A stretch of DNA of 64,000 nucleotides from Seriola aureovittata (GCF_021018895.1 NC_079373.1:7360001-7424000); one strand, 5' to 3'; counted from the stretch's first letter, positions 38,560 to 50,957 are shown. Notes: generated by a model from the letters alone, not told the origin. Made by a program: numbers and translations.

Positions 38560-39518
38560 TTAATGTGAGTGTGTGCTGACAAGTGTGTGTATAAGCATGG
38601 CAAAGGCCCTCTCTTGCACACAGCCTTGTCTATCTCTGGGCGTGTGAGTAAAATGATGACTGGGCATGTTGCTTTTGGAAAGCCCACCACGCTGTGTGCC
38701 CTCCCCTGCTCCCAAAAACAAACTGTCACTCACAGCTCGCCACCGACCAAACTTACACGGGCAAAAGAAATATACCATGGATAACAATAACTTTAGAAAT
38801 TTGATCATTTCTAGCTTCTTATTTGTTGACTCAAAATGCTTAGACTGGGTCACCACTTCAAAGTTAGAGAGTGTAGAGAAAATTGGAATAATTAAAATTT
38901 TGCATGCTGCCATTGTCATTACTGCAGTACAGTAAGCATCTAGAGTTTATACTGTGCAAGTGTGTGCGCACCCACACCGATTAAACCTAGTGAAATGAGA
39001 GGAGTGAGGTTAGGCAGAAAGGGTACTGAAATAAAATGTCCTGTTTATTTTCTGCACAGAAAAATGGCAGGTGAGGCAGTTGAACTTTCAAGACTTGGAT
39101 GGCCACGGAAATCTCCAGTGTGAATCATCAGAACCAAAAAAAGTGAAGATTTTTTGGACAACAATTCTTTTTTTTCTTTTATCTTTTTTTTAACCAAACT
39201 CAGAAACAGAAAAAAACAAACAAATAGGACTCAGTGATAAGCTACACTCTGGCAGGCTGAAGCTTGAGATCATGCCGTGTACAGTTTGACATGAAGTTTA
39301 CGACAAAGTATTTTAAACCTGCTACAGCTCTGATTTGTGACCTTGGCTGGCATCTTCACCACAGCAAAAGCCAGTGAGGCCAGTGTTAAAATTACCAAAA
39401 TTATCCAGGTGCGTCAGAACACTGATGTGAAATGTGCACAATGCAAAAAAATACCAATCCCACTTCACTACTCTATATATGTTAGAGATGTTTGACTTGC
39501 ACAGTGAGGGGATCCGGT

Positions 39519-39820
39519 GACTCTGTTATGCTGTGGGGGCATTTTGCTGGCATGGTCTGGTTCCACTTGTCCCCTTAGAGAGAGGGGTCACTGCACATCA
39601 ATACCAAGTTGTTCTGAGTGATCAGTTTTATCCAATAATGAAACATTTCTGTCCCGATGGGAACGGTCTCTTCTAAGATGACAATGCCCCCATCCGTCGA
39701 TGAGTATGAAAACGACATGAATCGTGTGCTACAGTCACCAGATCTCAACCCAGTTGAACAGCTATGGGAGATTTTGGACCAACATGTAAGACAGCGCTCT
39801 CCCCCGACACCATCAAACCT
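39519..39820 (+). pseudogene. Tc1/mariner transposase, C-terminal fossil
   Basis: One plus-strand frame reads DSVMLWGHFAGMVWFHLSP and later [17 protein letters not shown], the hallmark end of the Tc1/mariner DDE domain, where SPDLNP.E..W follows the catalytic centre. Between them the frame has several stops (TAG, TGA, TAATGA) and the usual QDDNAPxH block is scrambled, so at least one frameshift has occurred. No inverted terminal repeats could be assigned. It is an inactive relic in kcnq1 intron 11. Confidence 0.75.
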
Positions 39821-40217
39821 GTCTGTTTATTTTTTTGTTCAGTATTTCCTTAAAGATAGAAAGTCATTTTTTTCTCATTATTTTAATCATAAACTTAAAC
39901 TTGCCTCAACCTAAACCTGCTGTGACATTACTCCGACTTCATATGAATTCATTTGTTGTAAAAACAGCAAACTAATAATGTTCATGGGTAAATGTAAAAG
40001 CTCAGCGGATAACCCAGCATGTGACTGGGTGTGTAGGATCTTAAAGTAGAGAGTTGTGTATGCTATAGTTGGCCTGAAGCCAGTCCAGGAGGGAGGACGT
40101 TTCATAGATGAAATCCTCTCCATGCAGGAGGTGAGGTCGCCTGGAGCTGTCAAGAGCAGCGCTAGTCCACCGCTGCATGGTGCCCACTACTGCACTATGG
40201 GAAACACAACCTCACAT

Positions 40218-40220
<3 letters not shown>

Positions 40221-40288
<68 letters not shown>
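40221..40288. repeat. (CA)n microsatellite
   Basis: A CA run of about 68 bp has one AA break. Confidence 0.95.
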
Positions 40289-40292
<4 letters not shown>

Positions 40293-40385
40293 CTCATATG
40301 TGTATTCAACGCTCCTCTCGCAGATAACGATACACATACTCACACAAAGACTGGCTCCAACACATGCACATAGAAACAACAGAGA

Positions 40386-40735
40386 ATGAAAGGGGTTTGG
40401 GGGGAGTGGTGCAAGAAAAGGGAGAGAGCGAGAGAAAGGGCAGTGGGAGAAAGAGTGCGAGATAAAGAGAGTGAAAGAAGGGCTTCACAAACAAAAGAAA
40501 AGTCAGTTACACACAGGGAGCGAGGAGGGCAGGGGGGAAAAAAAAGCACTGAAAACCGAAAATCAGCAAAAAAAAAAAAAAAAAAAAAAAGGGCAGAGAG
40601 GAAAAAAAAATCTGCCTTCAGCCGTAGAATGGGAGGAGTAAGAAGCAGCAGAGGGAGGACTGAGAAAAGGAAAGAAAAAAAGAGATATGGAGAGAGAGAG
40701 AAAATGAGAGAGAGGAGGAGGAGAGTGTCAGGGCT
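40386..40735 (+). repeat. Long homopurine-biased tract including A23
   Basis: Plus-strand purines dominate about 350 bp (AGAGAG, GAAAGG, GGAGGAGG units), with a run of 23 A at 40568-40590. A pyrimidine-rich stretch follows at 40887-40955 (CTCCTCCTCTTCC). Confidence 0.8.
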
Positions 40736-40999
40736 AGGGGTGATTAAGCCTGGGGTCTCCTCTCTGCAGAGACACGTGCGCAGACTTAATCAAGTCGACG
40801 CCAGCCAGCCACATTTCCACATTACTCCCTGGCCGCATGCCTGACAGGTCCGAAAGAGGGAAGGGAAGAGGAGCTAAAGGAGTCCGCCTGCTCCACACAC
40901 CCACCCACCCTGTCCTTCTCCTCCTCTTCCTCCTCCCCGTCTTCCACCACCCCCAGGCCCCGGAGCGATGCCAGAGCACATGTGAGCGGCGTTGAAGGG

Positions 41000-43439
41000 A
41001 GTGGACGGGCGTAAGTTAGGGAGCAAAGAGCAGAAATACTACTGACTCCACTAAATGAAATGTTATTAGCTGGGAGTGCTCACTACTCCCCCTGAAAGCT
41101 CTACTACTCTCCTGCTGACAGTGCAGAGGAAGTCAGCATGTTAAAATCACTTTACTCTTACAAAACCTGAGCAAGACCGTATAGACTGTATACACACGAT
41201 ATATACTAGGAAACCACATTAACCTTCAAGGCTATTGCTTAGAAAATATACTGTTTTTAAAAAGACTATTCTTCTATACTTGCATAATTTAGTTTCATTC
41301 AGTTATTTATCGGTTGACTGGTTATCAGTTCTGTTAAATTCTGTTGCAATCACGCCGCAGTTTTAAAGGTGTGGTGATTTTTGAATTGTGATCTGATATG
41401 ACTTTAACAGTCATATTCAAGCATGACGTGAATGAATGTGATCAGGTTTCTCTTTTAGTCAGAGAAAAACACACACACTCATACTGAAATACAGCACACA
41501 CCCAAAGCCGCACTCTCAGTTTCAAAGATTCAGTTATCATTTTTTATTTTTTTATTCTTCACATCCTCTCCCTACAAAACAAAAAAAATAAATAAACACT
41601 GTACACCTTCTCTTCCCTCTATTTTCTCCTTCACTGCTCCTATTTCACTTTCATGTTCTTTCTTCTCTCCTCACTGGAGGCTAAGTGGGTCCAAGCCCAA
41701 GGTGGGGTATAGCGATGTCATTTAATAAGCAGCTTATCTCTGGCACACATGCCACAGAAAACGACCTGCACAGGCATCTACACTGTAAAAAATGTCCCAC
41801 CAAGTGTTTTCTCTGTTGTATGCCTCTCACACACTAGAACACTTTGAAAAGACTGGGCATCTTGCAGAGTCACTGTTTGCAAGACTAGATTCCTTTGAGG
41901 TTATTTCCCATCATGCCCCTGATGGAAATTTACAGGAAGAAAACTGTTTTTTTCCATTTTTTTTTTTTTTTTTTTGCTCTTTAAAATTCTACATTATTGT
42001 GATTATAATTATTATATAAAGTTAGTAACTCAACACTATAATTGTCATGGTCTGCCCCGAAAATGGACTTTGCATTCACGATTTCTTGTATTATTTATTC
42101 CTTGTGTCCAATAACCCTTCCCTCTCTTATGTATTTAATGCCGGCCTTGCACCAAACGACTCACATACTCCTCCCCGGAGTCGCCTCCATGCTCACTATC
42201 AACTCGCTTTGCTGCTTCCTGTTTGGTGCTGGTCTCTATTTGCATGAGCCAAGATTAAAAACGTATATGTACGATAATATCTATCTATATGATAATATTA
42301 AACATGTTGGATTTTATTGGAACATCAAGACGAAAAACAGACTTAAAACAACAGTGACAATCACTTTACACCAAACAATCAACATGACGGGAGCGCACCG
42401 CGACCTTTGGTCTAAGGCTATTAGTCTGAAGCAAAATTGATTATTCTTGTATGTGAACCTGCCTCTACATTTGTGCCATGATATTAACTACTAAAATAAG
42501 AATAAATGCAGACTACATAATCTAAACTTTGAAGTAAGGGGAAAGTTAAGCATATAGTTATGAGTGATGAAAAACTCCTTTGTTCTTTCTGCACAGTATC
42601 TCTTCATCCTGTCTCAACAATCACTCATGCAAACTCACATTTACATAATGTAAATGTGAACAGTCAAAAAAATGTTATGTTCTGTTATAAATGCATAAGC
42701 TATTTGCCACTTGCAGGAACATTTTTTGCAGCGGAGCTCAGTGTCATTTCACAACAATGACGCCTGCTTATAGCATTTCCAGTAATGAGTCAACTGCTAA
42801 TCTCCTCTAGTGAAAGTCCCTGATAGAGATGGAAACAGAGAGACATTTGGTTTCGTGCTGCTGTTTCTGAACAACTACTGAGGTGTAATTTCAACATATC
42901 AGTGAAACAAGGGCCAGCCTGTGCCAGTCTAATCCGTCTTAAAATTGTGCACAGGTGGTTTGCTGATAAGGTGAGGAGGTGTAGATACAGTGTGTGCCTG
43001 AGTTATGTGTGTATACATGTGCACACTTGCGTATCCCCTGGCTCCCATATAAAGTACAAAGCTAAATCCTACAAATATGCATGTATGTGCGCACACGGAC
43101 ACACAAGGGGGGCCGTCGGTGGTCTCCTGTGACCTGTGAGTGAGGGCTAATTAAGTGAAGGGAGATGACAATGAACAACGGCCTCCCATAGGCCAAGCCA
43201 TCACTCAGGCCTGCTGTAATGAACACCCACCTACAGGTGTGCTGATCCCTCGACAACTCTGCACACAAACACGCACACAAAAGGGTGCATTCTCACTGCG
43301 TTATTAATGCATGCACACATATGTTAGCAATACATCAGAAAAAAAAGAAAAAAGCAGTTCGCACACAAGACACACTGCACACTTGATGACACACTACAAC
43401 ACAGATATGGACACAGACATGCTGACGTTTCGGAGCGGT
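41000..43439. other. Non-coding, nothing specific recognised
   Basis: AT-rich intronic sequence has a poly-T tract near 41960-41977. A 132-codon frame at 42042-42440 matches no family I know. Confidence 0.5.
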
Positions 43440-44300
43440 GCAGCAGCTCTCCTGTCACAACTGCAGGACTGACAGTTCATTAGTGACAAGTCCGCCATCA
43501 GAGGCGAGCCTAAACCCACTATCATCTGTCACCTGGCCCGCTGGATAATAATCACAAAATGAATAGACAGCGTCTGCTAAAAGAGACACACAGCCTCATA
43601 GGATATTCACGCCCAAAATTCTGTCTCTGTTGCCGAGATGGTGTCGTCTATTATATGTATTACATTTTTGACTTGATGAAGGCCCCGGGGGAAACGCTAA
43701 CCGAATCCATCCTGTACACCTTTCCATTTTACATTTTATTTCAGAACAACCCGCTTCATGAATAACGTTCCCAAAGCAGCGTTCCTTTATGGTGAAGTAC
43801 AACCTTAATGTATTTCCCTCACAGATTAAGACCAGGTCTCCCCTGCTGACTCGTCTTTTCCATTTCCAATGAATGATTAAACTTCACCATTTCATTTCCT
43901 AGAAACGTGCCAGGTTAAGTGCCATGGCTACGCCTGGAGCACAACTTCTGCCTGCATTTTATGGGCTTAATTAACGGACCCTAATTGCTTCTGAAAGGAA
44001 ATAAATAAGGCAGCCAGCGGAGCGCATCCTACTGTTAACGGATTATTTCCTCTCTGAAAACAATAACAGAATGTTCTGCTTTGCTCCCCGGGGGCCGCTT
44101 AAAGATTCTCAGTCTCAATATTTTTTACAGATGGGTTATAAATGTAGAAGTTGGTCTTCCTTGAGTCCTCAGGAGCTGCGGGTCTGACAAACGACACTGA
44201 AAGGAGATTGAGTGGAATGAGCTCTCATTTGTTCTGAAACACAATATTTTCCCATGTCACAGAAGTCATCCGTAAAATTAACCTTGGAAAAACATTACTG
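43440..44300. promoter_or_regulatory. Low-repeat block, candidate conserved non-coding element
   Basis: About 860 bp lack microsatellites and known repeats, with balanced composition and words such as GGGCTTAATTAACGG, TGTTAACGG and TAATAATCAC. No splice-bounded kcnq1 peptide is present. Conservation cannot be tested here. Confidence 0.3.
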
Positions 44301-44639
44301 AAATATGGAAGTCTCTCCAACTTTGATGAGTTTGAAGCTCACACAATCCCAACTGGCGCAATCACTATTCTGCATGTAATGAGAAAAGGCCTCTAGCCAA
44401 AACAAAGGCTGCCCATTCAAAAGAGCATGTTCTTTTTCCCCTTCCCTGCTCTTTCTAGTACTGTGACGACAGGAAATTAGTCTCGACATCAAAGTCTGAC
44501 GAGGAAGTGACTCTCTTCCCCTCCTCACTGCGTGTGGAGTTGTCCACTACACCTGACACACGACGGGAACACACACACGTACACGTACAAATACACGGCC
44601 CCAGACATTTCTTTTTTTTGTTGTTGTTGTTGTTTTTTT

Positions 44640-45200
44640 GTTTCCACCCTCTCATATAAACCCTTACGATGATATCACTCGATGGTGTAATGGCAGGTTG
44701 GGGGCCACAAACACCTCAACGGTTCTCAGGGGGCCAGGAGAAGAGCCAGTGGAAGTTTTATATGGTGGGAGAGTTCCCATTTTGTGGGGGAGGCTCGTCC
44801 TGCAGTGGAATGCAAATATTTAGCTTGCCCCTGGTATAAAATGAAAATTACACAGTACAACAGGAATACCTGTGTAGCTACCCAGGTGACCGCCAGCCTG
44901 GCTCCATCCACCAGTACGTAAATATAGTAATTACCCACAAGCCCCATGGGCACAAAGGGGAGTCAGTAAAGGAGTCTTACTGGACAATGATTCACGACTA
45001 AAAATGAAGTTGTGCTGGCACAGCGGGACTGCGGATGACATAACCAATCAAGGAGGCCATGAGAATGTTTCTCTGAGATTTAGGGCAGACGTAAATATTT
45101 GTTGCTCTGTGATAACGAGCTGGGGATTTATTTGAGGGGAAGACACAACAGCCAAGAGTCGGGTCAACAATACTGTTTCTGGAAAATAGAGTCACACTAC
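44640..45200. promoter_or_regulatory. Low-repeat block, candidate conserved non-coding element
   Basis: This repeat-poor stretch includes an octamer/forkhead-like word (ATGCAAATATTTA), two CGTAAATAT words (44917 and 45090 region) and ATGACATAACCAATCA. No coding signal was found. Confidence 0.3.
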
Positions 45201-45223
45201 AAGAAGAAAGCATGGGTGTGTTT

Positions 45224-45228
<5 letters not shown>

Positions 45229-45257
<29 letters not shown>
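45229..45257. repeat. (TG)n microsatellite
   Basis: This is a TG run of about 29 bp. Confidence 0.95.
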
Positions 45258-45439
45258 CAGTGAACGGGAAGGGAGGGGTCGCATAGGTTCACTGTTTCAG
45301 GCAACCCCCATGACCCTTATGCCACTGGGACATGCTCAGACACCCCACTGTCTGCTCATGCAACCTAGCTGGGGTTGCCATGCAGACACAAACAGCCTCT
45401 AGTGTTTACACTGGTGCAGTGGGTGAGTGTGTGTGGGGG

Positions 45440-45700
45440 TGATGCAGAGAAAAACGAGAGAGGAAGAGAAAACAACAACATGGAGAGAGATGTAGAAAAT
45501 GGGGTGAGAGAGTAAAAAAAAAAAATATGAGAGCAAGGACTTATGGATTGACAGAAACATGATAGAGGCAGGGAGGGAGGGAGGGAAGAAGAGAGAGAGT
45601 GCCCCCTACAGAGAGGACAGAAAACTCTAACTGCGGTGACCTTGACACTGAGTGGAAGAGACAAAGGAAAAAATAAAAAATAGAGAGAAAAAGGCAGAAA
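45440..45700. repeat. Purine-rich tract
   Basis: AGAGAG, GGGAGGGAGG and GAAAAA units dominate the plus strand, giving spurious Ser/Leu/Phe frames on minus. Confidence 0.7.
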
Positions 45701-46953
45701 AAACTCTGCATCTGTCTGATGCAACGGTTGATGGTTATTACTGTATCAACAAGAGTTAAGTAAGTATATATTTAGTTATAAATTACAACTTCAAAAACTG
45801 GCTTGTTTTTTTTTACTCACTTTTAAACGATGGGTAATTTGATGTGGTAGACTGTACAGGAGGAAGTCAAGTTATTCCGTATTTAAACAGATGATGGAAG
45901 CAATTGTGATTTTCAGTCGCTTGGACGAAACGCAGACATTTTTCATCCTTCCTGAAATAGGAAAATTACTTTCACCTTCTTTCATGTATTAAACAAGCCA
46001 GTATCTGAGATTCAGTCTACATGTGTGAGAAAAAAAAGTGTCTCCTCGTATCCACATGTGTCTTCTCAAGCATGCTTCTGTGTATTTATGTGACTTATGT
46101 GCATGTCTCAGGCCTCGCCGTGAGCGTGTGTCAGGCTGTGTGAGTGTTTAAATGGATTTTCCAGAGGCCTCCAATACCAGTGCCATGTGTGAGAGGTTCT
46201 TTCCCTCGTATATTGGCCATGACACCCTCCCTCCGTCGCTGCACAGCATGGCAGCCAGCAGCACCTGCTGCACCATAAACACACCTGCAACGCAGTAGAA
46301 CCATGGAAACACCAAGCACGGAAAAACTTCACAACACAATACAATGCAGTACAATAAAGGCGACCACACAGCTGCACAAAGACTGCACGCACTAGGTTCT
46401 TGGCCTGCTTTAGCAACATTTATGCTGTACAAGTTACTTTTGAGTCTATTTTCCTCCATCAAAATATTATAAAAATAGAAATAGATTCTAAATTCAATCA
46501 AGATAAAAATGAGCTTTCTGGGGACACGAAAAAGATGGCAATGATAGACAGCCTATAATACACTATACTGCAGAGAAAAGCAATGTTGTTTTGGTTTTCA
46601 ATGACTAAAACCAACAAATCGGCCCCAAAATTATATGTATAGCCTGCATCTGGTCAACACACAGTAGTGCTGTACAGCCTCCCTGCTCCTCCTGCCAGCA
46701 CAAATCTTGACCTCAGAGTTTTCTTTCTTCTGGAGTCCATGTAGTTTTAGGGCTGGCATTCATCTTCATAGAGGACTGTTCTAACTCACTGAAGGAGGAA
46801 TGGCTATTGAAGCTGCTCATTTCCTTTTCTCTTCCCCTCTTGTGTAAGAATTTCTTGCTATCAGTCAAGTATGAGACAGATCCAGTCTTGTCAGACCTGG
46901 CAGAGTCCGACAAAAACTAAGTCAGCCAGAGAGGAATATACAGAAGTTGAAAG

Positions 46954-47844
46954 TAGCGATGTGCATGATTAGTTGACTAAATAATTAAATGTTGCTACCC
47001 TCGATAGTTGGCACCATAAATACTTGTCACCCAAACTAATTATTAATATTTTATTGATATGCAATGTCGGTAAACTGTTGTGTCTACTAGTCGGGGGTGC
47101 AGCGATGGCAGACAGCAGGCCCCCTCTTCTCAGGCTAATGTCTGGATGCTGTAAACAAGCAAAGTGGGACAGAAGACATCTCCTGAAACCAGCGTGTTTA
47201 TGCAGTATTTGATCTAGACAATGAAAATAAGGTAATATGTAGGTTGTGTCAGAATAAACTGGCATATAACCACTCAACCGCAGCAATGCTTAACCACATT
47301 CAGCACAGGAATGCGGACGGTAAAGGAGCTATTTTTAAGTTTTGCTGTTGCTACACAGCCAGCATTAGCATTAACTGCTGTTTCCTTACTGGTCTAAAAG
47401 ATAAGTTGAGAGTTCAGCATCAAACTTTGTTCCTTCGCTCACCAAGAACTGACTCCAGCTGTGTAAAGCATCGCCAATGTAAACTCTAGCCCTGGTCCGT
47501 CTCGTCACATTCTGATAGCGACTCACTGTAACCTCCAATCTGTACAGAGGACGTAGCGCTGCTCAGAAGACGTGTTATAACCTCTTGTATTATAAAGAGA
47601 AGAAAACACATTTTGCCGTAGAGAAAACTTACTTATGGTCCCTTTAACCTTCAAAGTAAGAAGGCTCCTGGTGCTAGCACCACTAACGTAAGCTGGGCTA
47701 AGCAAACAAATCTGAAATAATTCACCCACAGATCAATTAAATTGTGCTTTGACTGTTTTCTGATTGTTTTCTTACTTTAGACTGGCCAAGTTGTCGAAAT
47801 TTCCATTTAATCAGCAGGGAAATGAGTCATTAGGAACATCCCTA
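46954..47844 (+). mobile_element. Degenerate hAT transposon carrying a BED-finger relic
   Basis: The left end (TAGCGATGTGCATGATTAG) and the inverse of the right end (TAGGGATGTTCCTAATGAC) form imperfect terminal inverted repeats of a kind common in teleost hAT elements. The flanks share TTGAA at slightly offset positions, so a target duplication is possible but decayed. Inside is a BED zinc-finger remnant. The element is about 890 bp and lacks a catalytic domain, so it is internally deleted. Confidence 0.6.
47205..47489 (+). pseudogene. BED zinc finger of a hAT/ZBED transposase, degenerate
   Basis: The plus-strand frame gives DNENKVICRLCQNKLAY then NHSTAAMLNHIQHR, matching the BED finger pattern C-x2-C ... 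STxxMLxH. The final pair is HxxH rather than the usual H-x3-5-H, suggesting a lost codon. Upstream homologous residues fall in another frame, and downstream no RNase-H-like transposase fold follows. This is a fossil fragment inside the hAT element, not a host gene. Confidence 0.65.
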
Positions 47845-48429
47845 TTGAAGGCATAGGAAATCTCCTAAGTGCTCACTGACTTTGCCATGGCCACAGCTTC
47901 ACAGAAGAAAAAGCGGATGACAGCGGATGACTCCCTCCCAGCATCTCACTCTGCTGGTTTAGTGAAGTTCACACTGAAAGCCCTTCAAATGTTATTATAG
48001 TGTGTTTTTCGAGATCCTCTGTGCTTTCAAGGCTGTCACTTGTTGTAGTCCAGGCCGTAAGTGTTGAATTATGAGGAAGATTGTGTATATCATTTTTCAA
48101 TCGAAAAAGATACCTGTAGGTAATGGCTATCACATCATTCTAACATGAGTAACACCATATCTACACTGGAGGCATGGCATGAGCAACAGAGTCTGCGTTG
48201 CAACTAAGGGTGGGTTCAGGCACAGTTTTTAGTGTAGGTCACCTTCATTTTTAGCGTCACTGAAAGCCAAACACACGATCATAACAGAAGCATTACTCAG
48301 CCTGAGGAGACAGCTGAACTGATTGAAAAGGAGTATCTCTGTTACATCAGACATGTGTGAGACGGACTACTGAAATATGCAGCTGAAATGCAGCTCTGTA
48401 AGACTGAACTTGAGCTTAATGCAGAAAAT

Positions 48430-48835
48430 GCTAACATGCTGATGTTCAGCAGGCACAGTGTAAATAGTAAATGGACTCCACTTATATAGCACTTTTCTAG
48501 TCTTACTGACCACTCAAAGCGCTACAGTTCATCATGTTCACCATATTATATTGGTGTGTTAGCATGCTTTTTTTAAAGTACAGCTGAGGCTGATGGGAAT
48601 GTCATTAGCTTTGCAGTTACAAATAGTGCCAAACAATTTTAGATTTTGCTTCTCCTTTTCCTTCCAATGAGAGGTTGAAATTATCATCCTCCAGGCACCA
48701 GGGACTTACTTAACAAATTTCACAGCAATTCATCCAATTTCTGTGATATTTCAGTCAGGACCAAAGCGCCAGACCAAACAACCAACTCACCAACAGACAG
48801 AACAATATTGCCATCCCTAGAGCCACACTACTAGT
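48430..48835 (+). repeat. Teleost interspersed repeat, with a second repeat nested inside
   Basis: The stretch contains in order TGCTAACATGCTGATGTTCAG, CACCATATTATATTGG, GTACAGCTGAGGCTGATGGG, TTTCACAGCAATTCATCCAA, and TTGCCATCCCTAGAGCC, an order I recognise from an abundant teleost family. It is interrupted at about 48460-48527 by TAAATGGACTCC...CACTCAAAGCGCTACAG, a fragment of a different, SINE-tail-like fish repeat. Family names are not assigned. Confidence 0.7.
48460..48527 (-). repeat. SINE-tail-like fragment nested in another repeat
   Basis: The minus strand reads CTGTAGCGCTTTGAGTGGTC...AGTGCTATATAAGTGGAGTCC, resembling the AAGCGCTTTG...GCGCTATATAAAT motif frequent in teleost short interspersed repeats. 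Only about 65 bp is present. The surrounding older repeat continues on both sides, so this is the younger insertion. Confidence 0.55.
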
Positions 48836-49461
48836 TTACATTACAGTAAATGGGATTGATGAGAAAAATCTTCACACACTCTCGTTCCAAAAACCCCCAC
48901 AAAAAACCAGTACTTTCTTATGAAGAATAATAAAGACCGGAGGGGAAAATAATGAATTCAACTGAGTATAGTTAAATATTTTCACTGTAGCTGCTAAATA
49001 TGCTCACTTTGTTTTGTAGCTTTCATTATGGCAGCAATTCATGCTCACCAACAAAACAGGATACTTCAACAGCTCCATCACAGTGTGTAGCGGATCAGTG
49101 TTTAGCTCACATTCACACCCTACAACATGTTGGCCTCGTCTGGTGCATATTACAGCAGCCCACATGGCAGCTGACTAGTTTAATTAATTCCAAACAAATC
49201 TTGCAGGATGTGTGCACCCAAAGACAGTTGTCTTCTAAAGAGAACGAGTACGCTGATATAGTGCATCACAGTGTAAAACAGACCTTGGGAGAAACCCAGC
49301 AATGAAACAACCGACCGCGCTGCCCTGCCTCACTGCACCGTAACTAAATGGCTTGTAAACCGCACCCAAACTTTTGACAGCTTTGCATATGAACACACAT
49401 GTGCCTCGTAACAATTAAACATAAATGAAGGAATGGAAGAAAAAAAAACAGAAAGGATCGG

Positions 49462-49514
49462 AAAAAAAAAAAAAAACCTCTGTTGGAGGTTTTTTCTTTT
49501 TTTTTTTTTTTTTT
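49462..49514. repeat. A-tract/T-tract hairpin
   Basis: A15 followed by CCTC, loop TGTTG, then GAGG followed by a T tract with one C. This gives a stem of about 19 bp with a single mismatch. Confidence 0.9.
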
Positions 49515-50221
49515 AAGAGAATGCCGTTAAAGGAAAAGCAAGAGGAAGATAGCTTTTGGGTTTGGTGGTAATGGTGTTATTAATTTTAGACGTTTATTTG
49601 AGTTTGTCACAGTGACGGGACGGGTGACAGGTGCTGAAAGCCGGTCCAAGTGTGGACACAGTGCATGATGGTTCGCAGATGATGGCTTCTTTTTCCAGAA
49701 CCCCTAGCAACTGGACCGAGCCCAGCTGGCTGACTGCAGGCAGTAACCGGACCGTTTCTCTCGCTCTCTCAGTTTATTTCTTTCCCTCCTTTCCTCTCTG
49801 CCTCTCCTTTTCCTTCTCTCTCTATCCATTTCTCTTCCTTCTCCACCCCAGCCTCCCTCTCCAATGTCTTTGGAAGGGTCTAATAGGACTCAGAGCTGGA
49901 AAGGAAAATATGGACTTTGGAAAAGAAAAAAAAGAAAGAAAGAAAAAAGAAAAAAAAGACTTGTTGCCATTCACTTTTACTGATCTGATCTAGGATCAAA
50001 TTCAAAGCCTCCCAAACATCAGGGTTTTAGCCAAAGTAATATGATACAATCAGACCTTGTGTCAGTGATAAATAGGAACAACTTGGGTCATGTGTTTCTT
50101 TCACCAGGGAGAGAACAGAAAATATATTCCCACCCTTACAGCATGTGTAATGTGTACCATAATAGTGTGTGTTTCAGTCCCCTGTTTAATGCAAGGATAC
50201 ATGTCACAATTAACCCTGTGC

Positions 50222-50262
50222 TGTGTGTGTTTGTGTATGTGTGTGTGTGTGTGTGTGTGTGT
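50222..50262. repeat. (GT)n microsatellite
   Basis: A GT run of about 40 bp is interrupted by TTG and AT. Confidence 0.9.
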
Positions 50263-50717
50263 CCGATTGCCTTCCCATGAGCTCTGCAGTTCCTCCATTA
50301 AGACCAGTCAGTCAGCCAGTTAGTCATTAAGAGCCGAGTTGTCACTAGTGGGCCTGAAGGTCATTCATCACCTAAAAGGCCCAAAGGACAGGGACAGAGC
50401 AGCTCCCACTCTGCCAGACACACATACACACATGCACACATACACACATACACATTCACTACACCCCACTGACCGAAAAAAAGGCACCGGGAGATTTGGT
50501 ACGGGGAAGACAACTTGAGGAATATTGCATGAATAAGACATGAGACACACAACCAAATGCTAGCACACACACCCACACACACTAATCCCACATAAGCACA
50601 CTTGCTCATTCAGATGTCTCCTCTCTCACTTCAGCCCACTAACATGTTGCAGGTTTCTGTCCCCCTCCTTCTGATTTTTATTGTACATGTCACAATATTC
50701 ACCACATAATAAAAGGC

Positions 50718-50924
50718 TTTTTTTTTTTTTTTTTTTTTTTACAGGGGCCAGGCTCTTCAGTGGGGGGAGTGGGTGCAAAGAACAACATTAACATCCAATA
50801 TCTCTGCTGCTCAGAGCCCCCTTTTTTTATGATAATTCATCACACATGACGGCATATTTCTGCTTTAAAAAAACAATTGAACAATTTAAGTCGCCTGCCA
50901 GTCAAGTCCTCGCAGCCCCCACGA

Positions 50925-50957
<33 letters not shown>
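50718..50957. repeat. Poly-T (23) and poly-A (32) in inverse arrangement
   Basis: T23 at 50718-50740 and A32 at 50926-50957 flank 185 bp of unique sequence. They may be unrelated slippage tracts or the ends of a fold-back structure. Confidence 0.85.

Noticed and set aside
40386..40844. 152-codon Lys/Arg/Glu-rich frame
   Set aside because: It is a translation of the homopurine tract and poly-A run.
42042..42440. 132-codon open frame
   Set aside because: Hydrophobic and mixed composition, but no known motif and no splice support.
49462..49514. Bacterial-style intrinsic terminator
   Set aside because: The stem followed by a T tract looks like one, but the DNA is eukaryotic and no transcription unit ends here; it is listed as a hairpin only.
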